Virus record (IMG/VR): IMGVR_UViG_3300046808_001241
Coordinates: 1-64,000 of that record
Reading direction: 5' to 3' (one strand)
DNA from: a virus
Length of the DNA: 64,000 nucleotides
Part shown: in pieces, positions 53,914 through 63,311 of the stretch
Layout: each line of letters begins with the position of its first letter
Position numbering within the stretch: position 1 is the stretch's first letter
Program-made: the position numbers and the translations under genes
The notes under the pieces: model-generated
Database searches by the model: none
Told to the model about the DNA's origin: nothing
Seen by the model: the letters and a program-made list of their open reading frames with translations, nothing else

Positions 53914-55140
53914 ATGACTGTTACTCCTGTACAAATAGGGCTTCAAACACTGCCAGGTGCTCCTTTAGGAATTCCTTTTGGAGCTCCAATGCAAACATAC
54001 TTACATAAGTCAGAGACAGTAAGCTTGCCTCCTCCAGAGGTTCCAGGTTCTGGACTAAAAAGGGCAATAAATTATTTAGCTGATTATGGAGGTTGTGGTT
54101 ATTATCGTTGCATGGCTCCTAATCTTTTGCTAAATCTTTATCAAAAATCTGTTGTAATTGAATCGACTGCAATGATCTTAGACCCTAAGTTTTATCAAAC
54201 AGTTGAGGCAGTTAAGTTGCAAAGACAAGCAACTCCTCAGCAATTGCAATTCGTGAAAGTTCTTAAACAAATTTCACAACAAAAGCCTCTCAAACTAATT
54301 TATGAAGTAGACGACGTGGTTTTTGCTGAAGACATTCCGTTGTACAACCGAAACAGAGATGCATTCACAGCTCCTGAGATTCAAAATTCCATTAAAGAAA
54401 TTTTATCAATGATGGATGAAATTACAGTTACATGCGATTACTTTAAGGATTACATTATAGAAAAAAGTGGTAATAAAAAAGTCTCTGTAATTCCAAACTA
54501 CTTGATGAAGTGGTGGTTTGATAGGTATTATAATCTAGCAGATTTAGTTAAAAAATACGATAAGAACAAAAAGAAGCCAGTGGTAGCTATCTTTGCATCA
54601 GGAACTCACGTTGATGTAGCAAATAGGGTAAATCAGCAAGATGACTTTGCAACCGTGGTGCAGCACATAATTAAAACGCGCACCGAATTTCAGTGGCACT
54701 TTTACGGCTCATATCCGTTAGGATTAAAACCGTTTATAGACAAAGGAGAAATTAAGTTTTTTCCGTGGGTGCAACTTCCGGATTTTCCTCAAGCCATGGC
54801 CAACTCCGGAGCACAAGTAACTTTTGCTGCTCTTCAAGACAATAACTTCAACCGTTGCAAGTCAAACATTAAGCTTATTGAAGCAGGAGCTTTAGGCATT
54901 CCCTGCGTATGTCCTGATATGGTGACATACAAGGACGCGTTTCTAAAATATAAAACCGGAAATGAATTTATTGATTGTTTAAAGAGCACTCTAAAAAACC
55001 AATCAACATATGTAGAGCAATGCAAAAAAGCTAGAGCTCATGCCGAAAAATTTTGGCTGGACGATGAGAAAAACCTCATGAAACATCATGAAGCTTATTT
55101 CACTCCGTTCGGCTCAAAAGATAGAAAATTTTTAGTTTGA
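53914..55140 (+). CDS. late glycosyltransferase, GT-B
   Basis: 408 residues. A disordered Pro-rich N-terminus, then ADYGGCGYYRCMAPNLLL, LIYEVDDVVFAEDIPLYNRN, VAIFASGTHVDVANRVNQQD and SNIKLIEAGALGIPCVCPDM mark a GT-B enzyme of the phage glycosyltransferase type. The late promoter suggests it acts on virion or late glycans, unlike the island at 46-51 kb. Confidence 0.8.
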   Translation: MTVTPVQIGLQTLPGAPLGIPFGAPMQTYLHKSETVSLPPPEVPGSGLKRAINYLADYGGCGYYRCMAPNLLLNLYQKSVVIESTAMILDPKFYQTVEAVKLQRQATPQQLQFVKVLKQISQQKPLKLIYEVDDVVFAEDIPLYNRNRDAFTAPEIQNSIKEILSMMDEITVTCDYFKDYIIEKSGNKKVSVIPNYLMKWWFDRYYNLADLVKKYDKNKKKPVVAIFASGTHVDVANRVNQQDDFATVVQHIIKTRTEFQWHFYGSYPLGLKPFIDKGEIKFFPWVQLPDFPQAMANSGAQVTFAALQDNNFNRCKSNIKLIEAGALGIPCVCPDMVTYKDAFLKYKTGNEFIDCLKSTLKNQSTYVEQCKKARAHAEKFWLDDEKNLMKHHEAYFTPFGSKDRKFLV

Positions 55141-55165
55141 TCTTTATACCTTTTGTTGTACATTA
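55141..55165 (+). promoter_or_regulatory. sigma70-like promoter of the polymerase gene
   Basis: TTGATC overlapping the previous stop, 16-bp spacer, TACATT; 7 nt to ATG 55172. Confidence 0.6.
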
Positions 55166-55171
55166 TTTTCA

Positions 55172-57727
55172 ATGTACCGTTCTGCTAGCTATAATCCGTT
55201 CAACGAATCTGTTTTTCTTCGCACATGGTCCGAAGAAGGAGTTCGTATAGAAACCGAAATTCCGTTTCGTCCTTATTTGTTCTTAGAAAAGGAAGGAGCT
55301 GATGATGCCACTTCTATCTTTAAAACGTCCTTGGTTAAAAAGCAGTTTAAAAACTCAATGGAGAGAAAGAGGTTTGTAGACTCAACTGCAAACAAACGAA
55401 TTTTTCATAATTTAGCTCCAGAGCAGCAATTTTTGATCGAAATGTATAAAGATCAAAACAGCAAGCCAGAGTTTTCTGCACATCCCTTGAAAGTATTTTT
55501 GCTCGACATCGAAGTCGATACTACAGTAGATTCAGCTTTTCCGACTCCAGAAAAGGCAGCCGTTCCAATTAATCTAATTACCGTTTATGATACTTTAACT
55601 AAATCGACTCACACATGGGGGTTGAAACAGAGATATACTCCAACTTTACCTGATTGTATATATCATTATTGCAAAGATGAAGAAGAGTTAATTTTACAAT
55701 TTGTAGAATTTTGGAAAGCTGATTATCCAGATATTGCTAGTGGCTGGAATTCTAGTGGATTTGACTTTCCTTACATTATTAATCGTTTTATGAGAATTTT
55801 TGGAGACGATTTTGTTCGTCGGCTTTCTCCAACTGGAAACGTTAGAGGCCGAAAAGTTTTCACCGACATGGGAAAAGAGGTTACTATATGGTCGATTCAA
55901 GGCGTATCTTTGTTAGATTACATGGACTTATATAAAACATTTTCTCCAGGAGAAAAAGAATCCTTTAGCTTGAATTATATTGCTGAGCTGGAACTCGGTG
56001 AAGGAAAAATCGCATATAATGCTGTTAGTCTCGGAGAGCTTGCTGCAAGTGACTGGAAAACATTTGTTGACTATAACATTCAAGACGTTCATTTGCTTGT
56101 TAGGCTAGAAGAGAAGTTAAAATTTTTGGAAATTGCGCGAATGCTTGCATACAAAGGGTGTACCAATTTTGAAGCTGCTCTTGGAAAGGTAGCCATTGTA
56201 ACTGGAGCAGTAGCTATCCAAGCCTCTAAGCAGGGATATGTAATCCCAACTTTTCCAAATAACATGGAGAGAGAGTCATATGAGGGTGGCTTTGTCAGAG
56301 ACCCAGAAAAAGGCATACAAAAAGCAGTAGTTAGCTTCGACGTAAATTCGCTGTATCCTAATACAATTATTACTTTAAACATTTCCCCAGAAACTAAAAT
56401 TGGAAAAGTAATATCAGGTGATTATGAGAATTTCACAGGAGAGATGTCAATCCGTTTGATTAACGGAAAAACGCATAGGTTGACTGCTGATAAATTTAAA
56501 ATGTTTTTGGCCAAAGAACAGATTTCTTTATCAAAAGCAGGAGTTTTATATTCTCAAAAAACCAAAGGAGTGATTCCAAACTTGATTGATGAAATTTACA
56601 GCGATCGTGTCAAAACCAAGCAAGAGCTGACAAAGCTTAAAAAATCTAAAAGCAAAGACGATAGAGCGCACCAATTAAAAATTACGTATTGTGATACTCT
56701 TCAATATACATTAAAGATTTTATTGAACTCAATATACGGCACTTTTGCGAACAAACACTCATCATTGATGGATATTGATCATGCAACATCAATTACTGTT
56801 ACTGGTCAAAACGTTTCGAAAGCTGGAGGTCACATTATTGATAATTTTGTTAAAGTAAAATATGGTGTTGAACATTCGATAACCAAATACGGCGACACGG
56901 ATTCTTTGTATGTTTCCATCCAGCCAATACTAGATAAATTACAAATTCCTTTGTTAGTAGAAGGTGAAATAAATCCAAAAGTTCATGAAATTGTAGACAA
57001 ACTAGATAAGCACGTAAATACTGAAATCTTGGAGTGGGCAAGAAAAGAGCTATTTTCCATAGATCCAAGATACGTCTTTAAAAGAGAAGTTATTGCAGAC
57101 GTAGGAATCTTTCTTCAAAAGAAAAGATACATCTTGCATGTTCTTGATGAAGAAGGCGTTGCTGTAGATAAATTTAAATATACTGGCATTGAACTAGCAC
57201 GTTCGACGACTCCAAAAAAGGTCAAAAAGTTTATTGAGGATATTATTAAAACAGCCTTGCTAACACAAAATTTTAAACAAACCAACGATGTCTATAGAGT
57301 GAGTTATGCTTCTTTTCAAAAGTTAGATCCAAACGATATTGCAGCCAGAACTTCAATCAACAATCTCGAGAAATATTCTGAAGGATCCTCGTTATATAAA
57401 TTTCAAAACAAAACTCCGTCTCATGTTAAAGGAGCAATTGCCTATAACATTTTGATTAAAGAGCTTAAAATAGACGACAAATATGAATCCATACAAGCAG
57501 GTCAGAAAGTCAAAAAACTGTACTGTGCAAAAAATAAATACGGACTGGACGCGATAACTTATGTTTCAACTCTTCCAGAAGAGTTTGCGATTAGGATTGA
57601 CTGGGATAAAATGTTTTCTAAGCTAGTAACGCAACCAACTGAAAGACTATACAATGCGATCGGTTGGGTTTTGCCGGAAATTGGAAAAGAAGTTCAAACA
57701 GATCTTTTTGAAATGTTTGCAAGTTAG
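55172..57727 (+). CDS. 43: family B DNA polymerase, T4 gp43-like
   Basis: 851 residues (T4 gp43 is 898). The exonuclease is intact: LLDIEVDT (ExoI, about 110), GWNSSGFDFPYI (ExoII), YNIQDVHLL (ExoIII, about 300). Polymerase motifs: SFDVNSLYPN (A, about 388), KILLNSIYG (B, about 514), YGDTDSLY (C, about 572). Replicative, proofreading polymerase. Predicted leaderless start. Confidence 0.97.
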   Translation: MYRSASYNPFNESVFLRTWSEEGVRIETEIPFRPYLFLEKEGADDATSIFKTSLVKKQFKNSMERKRFVDSTANKRIFHNLAPEQQFLIEMYKDQNSKPEFSAHPLKVFLLDIEVDTTVDSAFPTPEKAAVPINLITVYDTLTKSTHTWGLKQRYTPTLPDCIYHYCKDEEELILQFVEFWKADYPDIASGWNSSGFDFPYIINRFMRIFGDDFVRRLSPTGNVRGRKVFTDMGKEVTIWSIQGVSLLDYMDLYKTFSPGEKESFSLNYIAELELGEGKIAYNAVSLGELAASDWKTFVDYNIQDVHLLVRLEEKLKFLEIARMLAYKGCTNFEAALGKVAIVTGAVAIQASKQGYVIPTFPNNMERESYEGGFVRDPEKGIQKAVVSFDVNSLYPNTIITLNISPETKIGKVISGDYENFTGEMSIRLINGKTHRLTADKFKMFLAKEQISLSKAGVLYSQKTKGVIPNLIDEIYSDRVKTKQELTKLKKSKSKDDRAHQLKITYCDTLQYTLKILLNSIYGTFANKHSSLMDIDHATSITVTGQNVSKAGGHIIDNFVKVKYGVEHSITKYGDTDSLYVSIQPILDKLQIPLLVEGEINPKVHEIVDKLDKHVNTEILEWARKELFSIDPRYVFKREVIADVGIFLQKKRYILHVLDEEGVAVDKFKYTGIELARSTTPKKVKKFIEDIIKTALLTQNFKQTNDVYRVSYASFQKLDPNDIAARTSINNLEKYSEGSSLYKFQNKTPSHVKGAIAYNILIKELKIDDKYESIQAGQKVKKLYCAKNKYGLDAITYVSTLPEEFAIRIDWDKMFSKLVTQPTERLYNAIGWVLPEIGKEVQTDLFEMFAS

Positions 57728-57739
57728 TTAATTACAAAT

Positions 57740-58018
57740 ATGTATGCAGCAGAACAATTGTTTCAGGCATTGACGTACGAAGAGTTGTATTACACACTTA
57801 AAAGTATAGTTGAAAACGATTGTTATATAGATGAGTTTTTAGACAGTGAAATACTCGAAGATTTTTTATACATGCTGGATACATATGACATTACATATAT
57901 TGCATCGGATGACAGAGTGTTGCTAACAAGCAAAGGTGAGAAAGTTTTGCAATATATATCAACGATCGTTGAACTAGAAGATTTTTCCAATAAAGTAAAA
58001 AGAAAGAAAAAATTATGA
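57740..58018 (+). CDS. hypothetical protein
   Basis: 92 residues, winged-helix-like order with a basic C-terminus (KVKRKKKL). It sits where T4 has regA but shows no visible RegA similarity. Confidence 0.65.
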   Translation: MYAAEQLFQALTYEELYYTLKSIVENDCYIDEFLDSEILEDFLYMLDTYDITYIASDDRVLLTSKGEKVLQYISTIVELEDFSNKVKRKKKL

Positions 58019-58374
58019 GTAACACAAATAAGCAACTAACAGTATTCTTGGATAATATCGGAAGAACTATTATCGGCAAAATTGCCAAAGAAAATAATGA
58101 TATTCTTTCAATTGAAAATCCAGCACTTGTTCACGTACAAGCGAATCCGCAAACGAGCCAACTACAGCTCCAAATTTTGCCTCTATTTTTTAGGGAGTTT
58201 CAAGCGGACAAAACTCAACCAACCGTTTGGAATTATAAAAAATCAAACATCACAACTTCGGAAGAAATTCCATTTGCAATTCAATTTACTGCTCAATATG
58301 AACAGATGTTTAAAGCAGCTGAGTCAGCTGCTCCTAAACAAACCGAAGTTATCAAACTTTTTGATGACGAATAA
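58015..58374 (+). CDS. putative Sm-like protein
   Basis: 119 residues. IGRTIIGKIAKENNDILSIE then NPALVHV...LQLQILPLFFREF has the strand order of an Sm/LSm fold. ATGA overlap upstream, terminator downstream. Possible RNA-binding role; assignment is by pattern only. Confidence 0.5.
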   Translation: MSNTNKQLTVFLDNIGRTIIGKIAKENNDILSIENPALVHVQANPQTSQLQLQILPLFFREFQADKTQPTVWNYKKSNITTSEEIPFAIQFTAQYEQMFKAAESAAPKQTEVIKLFDDE

Positions 58375-58400
58375 TCTTTAGTCTAAGAGTCAACTGCAAA

Positions 58401-58426
58401 AAGGCCTCTTCGGAGGCCTTTTTTTT
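58401..58426 (+). terminator. intrinsic terminator with UUCG loop
   Basis: AAGGCCTC-TTCG-GAGGCCTT, eight perfect pairs, followed by a T run. Confidence 0.95.
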
Positions 58427-58464
58427 GGTTGAAAAAAATTAATTTTAAAGGATATTAATCTTAT

Positions 58465-59604
58465 ATGGCTAAATCCAAAAAAACAAACGAAGAATCAAAT
58501 AGCAGTGGCTCCATCGAAGATGCTTTTGCAGTACTTGATAACTTGAATTCGAGTTCATCATTTCTAGATTCAAACAGTCTTTCGACGGTAACAGAGTGGA
58601 TTGATACCGGCTCATATGCTCTGAATGCTATTGTTTCTGGTTCTCTTTATGGAGGTGTTCCAATGGGCAGATTAACAGCTTTTATTGGAGCTGAATCATG
58701 TGGTAAGACATTGATGGCTAATAAAATTATGGCTAACGCTCAGAAGAAAGGAATGTACGTTGCTTATTTTGATACAGAAGGAGCGCTCGATCAAGCTACA
58801 GCAACACGACTTGGATGTGACCCTTCAAAAGTTAAGCACGTGCCTTCAGAAATTACAGAGCAATGTCGTAACGAAATTGTTCAATTTTTAAACACAATTA
58901 TAGAAAATAATTTGCAAGGAAAAGTCTTGATTGTGATTGACTCCCTCGGAAATTTAATTACAGCTCAAGAGAAAAAGAAAATCGAAGAAGGCTCCGATAC
59001 GGTTGATATGGGAAACAGAGCTCGACAACTTAAAAGTTTGATGAGAGCCGTTACTCATGCGGCAGCTAAGGCAAACTGTCCAGTGATTTTTACTAATCAT
59101 GTGTATGAAGATCCTTCACAACTCCATCCTTCCGCAATTAAAAAACAAGCAGGTGGTTCTGGTCCTCTTTACATGTCATCTGTGATTGTTCAGATGGCAA
59201 AGAAAACGGAACGTGCTGAAGATTCAAAAAATAAAGATGCGAATTCGGAAACTACACTAATTTCAAAAGGAATTAATGGGGTTACTTTGAGAGCTTTGAC
59301 TACTAAAAACCGCTTCGTTACTCCTTTCCTTGAAATTGAAATGTATTTGAACTTCCGAACCGGGTTGAATAAATTTTCAGGTCTTCTTGAGATGGCTGAG
59401 GGGTATGGGGTGATTGAACGGAGAGGTCATCAATTTGCATTTCAAGGAGAACTTCTTGGTTACTACAAGGACTGGAAAGAGGATGAAGAAGTGTGGAACA
59501 AAATTCTTCCTGAGCTTGAAAAGAAACTCCAGACTGAACTTTGCTTTAAGAACGAATGCCAAGTTGAACAAGAACAAGGTTTGGATGACGATTCTGCAGA
59601 ATGA
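58465..59604 (+). CDS. uvsX: UvsX-like RecA recombinase
   Basis: 379 residues (T4 UvsX 391). Walker A GAESCGKT (about 74), Walker B VLIVIDSLG, TNHVYEDPS near the DNA-binding loop, and an acidic C-terminal tail (QEQGLDDDSAE). Performs strand invasion with UvsY and gp32. Starts a new transcription unit after a strong terminator. Confidence 0.94.
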   Translation: MAKSKKTNEESNSSGSIEDAFAVLDNLNSSSSFLDSNSLSTVTEWIDTGSYALNAIVSGSLYGGVPMGRLTAFIGAESCGKTLMANKIMANAQKKGMYVAYFDTEGALDQATATRLGCDPSKVKHVPSEITEQCRNEIVQFLNTIIENNLQGKVLIVIDSLGNLITAQEKKKIEEGSDTVDMGNRARQLKSLMRAVTHAAAKANCPVIFTNHVYEDPSQLHPSAIKKQAGGSGPLYMSSVIVQMAKKTERAEDSKNKDANSETTLISKGINGVTLRALTTKNRFVTPFLEIEMYLNFRTGLNKFSGLLEMAEGYGVIERRGHQFAFQGELLGYYKDWKEDEEVWNKILPELEKKLQTELCFKNECQVEQEQGLDDDSAE

Positions 59605-60962
59605 GTAAAGCTCAAGCCTCGAATAAACTAGATTTAGATTTCTTTGAAACAATTCTTTTATATAATGCATTAGGAGATTCGGAATATCTAAGCTCTATTA
59701 TATCATATATAGAGCCTTCCTTTTTCAATGATAAAAACATTGGTAGAGTTGTAGGAAGCATTAGTCAGTTTTTTAATGAACGAGGCTCTGTACCATCTCT
59801 TACAGAGATTAAGGCTCGTCTTACTTCTGAAGAAGATAAAAAGGCTTTATCTGATGTTAAAGCAAAATTGACAGCATTGCAAGGACCTTTTAACAAAGAG
59901 GAATTAATATCTAATACTGAAAAGTTTCTTAAAGAACGGTTCATATACAAAACAATATTGAACGTTGCTGATAAGTTTTCGGATCAAACATTTTCAATCG
60001 AAGAAACGCTAGTAGACTTTGAGAAAGCTTACAATATCACTCTTAAGGAAAATCTCGGCCATTGGTATTTTGAAGACATCGACAAACACATCAAAGATCT
60101 AGTTGCAATATACAACCCAGTTCCAACCGGCTGGAAATTCTTTGATGATAAAACAGAAGGAGGCTTGTATCCTAAAACCCTTACGGTTTTTGCAGGTCAA
60201 GTAAATGTAGGCAAATCGATTGTACTGGGAAATATTGCAACAAACATGCTATTGGCGGACAAAAACGTTTTGCTTATTTCTTTAGAAATGTCAGAGTTTA
60301 TGTACGCAAAGCGTATTAGTACTCAGCTTACTCAAATTCCTCATAACGATCTGAAAACATTTACAGAAGAGTTAAAGGAGCAAGTCAAACACATTCAAAG
60401 GAATATTAATGGCAAATTGATCGTAAAAGAATATCCTCCAAAAACAGTTACGGTTAGACAAATAGACGGATATATAACTAAACTGCAACACAAAGGATTT
60501 AAGCCAGATATTGTTGTAGTGGATTACATCAACCTCATTCAACCTATTTCAAAAAACTTAAACTCATATGAATATGTAAAAGAAATTGCAGAACAGCTAA
60601 GAGCACTGGCATTCAAATACAAAATCCCATTTGTTTCAGCAACACAATTGAACCGTGGAGCATTCAACACTGCTTCGCCAGGTATGGAAGGAATTTCTGA
60701 AAGCATAGGTCTTGCTGCAACTTGTGATGTAATTTGCTCTTTATGGCAAGAGGATGAAGATAGAGAGCTTGGAGTCATTAATATGGGGATGCAAAAGAAT
60801 CGTTTTGGTCCAAATTTTGGCAACGCTGCTTTTAGATGTAACTACAACACGCTAACCTTAAAAGAGACTTCTACTGATTATTTTGCACAAGATGGAGACT
60901 CTACAGAAGACAATGTGCAGAACGCTAACGGCACTCTAAATAAGTTGATCAATGAAGAATGA
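59601..60962 (+). CDS. 41: replicative DNA helicase, T4 gp41/DnaB-like
   Basis: 453 residues. N-terminal DnaB-like domain, Walker A AGQVNVGKS (about 200), Walker B VVVDYINLI, and the ATQLNR motif. ATGA overlap with uvsX, the same order as in T4. Hexameric 5'-3' helicase partner of the primase. Confidence 0.94.
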   Translation: MSKAQASNKLDLDFFETILLYNALGDSEYLSSIISYIEPSFFNDKNIGRVVGSISQFFNERGSVPSLTEIKARLTSEEDKKALSDVKAKLTALQGPFNKEELISNTEKFLKERFIYKTILNVADKFSDQTFSIEETLVDFEKAYNITLKENLGHWYFEDIDKHIKDLVAIYNPVPTGWKFFDDKTEGGLYPKTLTVFAGQVNVGKSIVLGNIATNMLLADKNVLLISLEMSEFMYAKRISTQLTQIPHNDLKTFTEELKEQVKHIQRNINGKLIVKEYPPKTVTVRQIDGYITKLQHKGFKPDIVVVDYINLIQPISKNLNSYEYVKEIAEQLRALAFKYKIPFVSATQLNRGAFNTASPGMEGISESIGLAATCDVICSLWQEDEDRELGVINMGMQKNRFGPNFGNAAFRCNYNTLTLKETSTDYFAQDGDSTEDNVQNANGTLNKLINEE

Positions 60963-61413
60963 CTCAGAAATTCAATTTCTAAATGAAGAAAATAAAGTAT
61001 ATGCCAGCCTATACAAGAAAACTTCTTGGGAAACAATTCGTTGTCTTCTTTATTACACAGAAGAGTCTTTAGTAGAAACTGAATTTTTTGAAAATTTTAT
61101 TAAAGAAACAGAAATTCCAGAAATACATATTTTATTCTTTGACTCTATAGAAAATTTTGACACAGAAAAATTCTTGCAAGATTTTAAAATAATTGATTTA
61201 AACATCAAAGATCTTTTTATTATTTTTAACAAAAGTTCACAACAAAAAAACGTTAAGTATCAACTTGTTGGATATTTTAAAAATTGCTTAGTTACCGAGA
61301 CAAATAATCCATTTATTAATAATACATTAAACACAAATATAAAATACGACGTTGTAAAGCTAATTACAAACCCTGGGTTAATTAACCTATTCAAAAATGA
61401 AAAACTTCAATGA
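60952..61413 (+). CDS. hypothetical protein
   Basis: 153 residues, Phe/Ile/Asn-rich, alpha/beta. Overlaps both neighbours. Unrecognised. Confidence 0.65.
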   Translation: MKNDSEIQFLNEENKVYASLYKKTSWETIRCLLYYTEESLVETEFFENFIKETEIPEIHILFFDSIENFDTEKFLQDFKIIDLNIKDLFIIFNKSSQQKNVKYQLVGYFKNCLVTETNNPFINNTLNTNIKYDVVKLITNPGLINLFKNEKLQ

Positions 61414-61999
61414 TTTGATTAAAAGTCTAACAGACCAATTTTTGTTGGAGTCTCCCTTTTATGTTGGCAAAAAGCCACTATATATTAATTTAGATGATCC
61501 TGAGTTTAATAAAAATAAATTTGATGAAGTCGTACAAAATAATCCAAATAAGCTAGACACATTTAATGGTTACGATGTATTCCGTTCTTTAGATAAACAA
61601 ACAAGACACGACACTTTTTACTTTGTTAACAAAAATACAATCGAAGGACTAGTTGGAGTAGAAGATAAAGACGGAATTGCTTACAGCAAAGCTGTAGCAA
61701 AGAGAAACATTTCAGAAAATAAAACTCTTATACAGGATATATTTTTAAATTACTTTCCAACCATTTACTATTCTGTTGTTTCAGATGAATATATGAATGA
61801 CTTAGGAAAAACTTTTTGGAAAAAATTATTAGAACTATCTTTGACTAAAGGGTACTCTAATAGAGTATTAATTTCCAATACAGGAGAAGAAAAAGATTAC
61901 TTTCCAGAAAAGTTCGAGTCTTATTGGAACCACGAGTCAGATCCGGTAATTAGAAGACCTTCTCCTACAAGGATGTTATTTAAAATTTATTACAGATGA
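61397..61999 (+). CDS. putative capsid-targeted GNAT-like protein
   Basis: 200 residues. MKNFNDLIKSLTDQFLLESP ends in an L-L-E-S-P site (Glu18), matching F-V-E-S-P of 12079. The body is colinear with 12079 (DIFLNYFPTIYYSVVSD, FWKKLLELSLTKGYSNRV, FESYWNH). Unlike its relatives it has no visible late element and overlaps an early-type gene. Confidence 0.6.
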   Translation: MKNFNDLIKSLTDQFLLESPFYVGKKPLYINLDDPEFNKNKFDEVVQNNPNKLDTFNGYDVFRSLDKQTRHDTFYFVNKNTIEGLVGVEDKDGIAYSKAVAKRNISENKTLIQDIFLNYFPTIYYSVVSDEYMNDLGKTFWKKLLELSLTKGYSNRVLISNTGEEKDYFPEKFESYWNHESDPVIRRPSPTRMLFKIYYR

Positions 62000-62877
62000 A
62001 CAATCAAAACGTACACGTGTTTACTCATTCGGACTTAGATGGTGTTGTTAGCTATCTTGTTCTGTGTTGGGTTTACAATAAAAAATTGAGTGTTACTCCA
62101 ACAACACCAATGAAACTAGACCAAGATTACAACAAATTTGTTCAATCCAACAAACAATATGACAAACTTTATTTTCTGGATTTAGACGTTTCAAAAATTG
62201 GAGAAAACATTGATAACAAAAATACAGTTGTTTTAGATCACCATAAAACAAACCTTTATCCTTTTAAAAACGCAATTACTCGAATTTACAACGAAACTTC
62301 TTGCGCAAAGCTAATTTATGATACGTTTTTTAAAACGTCAGAAAAAAAGCTTTCAGCTGCTCAGAAAACACTATTAGCTCTTGCAGACGATTGGGACTCA
62401 GCTACGAAAGCAACTCCATTATCTGAGGGGTTAAACATTGTATACCATTCAATGTCCGACAAGTTCAATTCGTTCGTTGAAGATTATTATAACGGATTCG
62501 AACAATTTGATAAGTTCAAACAAAATACAATTACTTTATACAAAAAGCACAGAAAAGAATATTTAGATACATTGACTCCGTTTTTTGGTAAAGTAGAATT
62601 TGAAGGCCAAAAAGACATTAAAGTTGGAGCAGTGTTTTGTGATAAATTTGTTCAAGAGTGTTGTGATTGGATGTTTGCTATTCACAACGTAGACGTAGCA
62701 ATTGCTGTTTTGATTGATCAAAAGCGAATAGCTGTAAGAAGAAACATTAATTGTGACAAAGTAGATGTTTCTAAATTTGTTCAACGGATTGCTTCTGGTG
62801 GCGGACACGAAGCTGCAGCTGGTGGTAATTTAACAGACGAATTTGTAGAATTTACTAAAATGTTGAAACCATTGTAA
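61996..62877 (+). CDS. DHH/DHHA1 phosphoesterase
   Basis: 293 residues. HSDLDGVVSYLVL (motif I), LDLDVSK, the namesake VLDHHKTN and the DHHA1 signature SGGGHEAAAGG. Family members include RecJ and nano-RNases/cyclic-dinucleotide phosphodiesterases. At this length, with DHHA1, an oligonucleotide or cyclic-dinucleotide hydrolase is plausible. ATGA overlap upstream. Confidence 0.85.
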   Translation: MNNQNVHVFTHSDLDGVVSYLVLCWVYNKKLSVTPTTPMKLDQDYNKFVQSNKQYDKLYFLDLDVSKIGENIDNKNTVVLDHHKTNLYPFKNAITRIYNETSCAKLIYDTFFKTSEKKLSAAQKTLLALADDWDSATKATPLSEGLNIVYHSMSDKFNSFVEDYYNGFEQFDKFKQNTITLYKKHRKEYLDTLTPFFGKVEFEGQKDIKVGAVFCDKFVQECCDWMFAIHNVDVAIAVLIDQKRIAVRRNINCDKVDVSKFVQRIASGGGHEAAAGGNLTDEFVEFTKMLKPL

Positions 62878-62897
62878 TACGGGCTAAGTAGCTCATA

Positions 62898-63311
62898 ATG
62901 TTACAGCACATATTTGCAGAACTAGAAAGATCTAATTCAGCTCCTTCTGATCACATTAACTCAAGAGAATTTATAGAGGGAGTTTTAAAAGCTGGTTCGT
63001 TGATATCAATGCTCGAAAACAAAAAAATTAATACAACTATGCTTTTTTCATTGCTCTTAGAAAAGAGAGACTATCAAGAGTTTTTTACACATATTACGTC
63101 TTCAGATAATTTTAAAGAATCTATACTTTCGCTGTTGTATCTTCACCCATCACTTGTAAAGTCTAAAGTTACAAAATCTGTTATTAGAAAGCTGAATGCA
63201 AAACGATCTCACAAGTCTAGAAAAGTGCCTTTACAACAAGCATTTAATTGTTTCGAGGAGTCAGAAGAACAAACCTTTCAAGATAAAAAAGGACTTCGGG
63301 GACGTTGTTGA
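62898..63311 (+). CDS. hypothetical protein, possibly the 5' part of a split gene
   Basis: 137 residues, helical. Its end (EESEEQTFQDKKGLRGRC) overlaps the next frame by 116 nt. Removing one A from the A6 run near 63288 would join it to DFGDVVETEK of that frame, giving one protein of about 325 residues. Unrecognised. Confidence 0.6.
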   Translation: MLQHIFAELERSNSAPSDHINSREFIEGVLKAGSLISMLENKKINTTMLFSLLLEKRDYQEFFTHITSSDNFKESILSLLYLHPSLVKSKVTKSVIRKLNAKRSHKSRKVPLQQAFNCFEESEEQTFQDKKGLRGRC

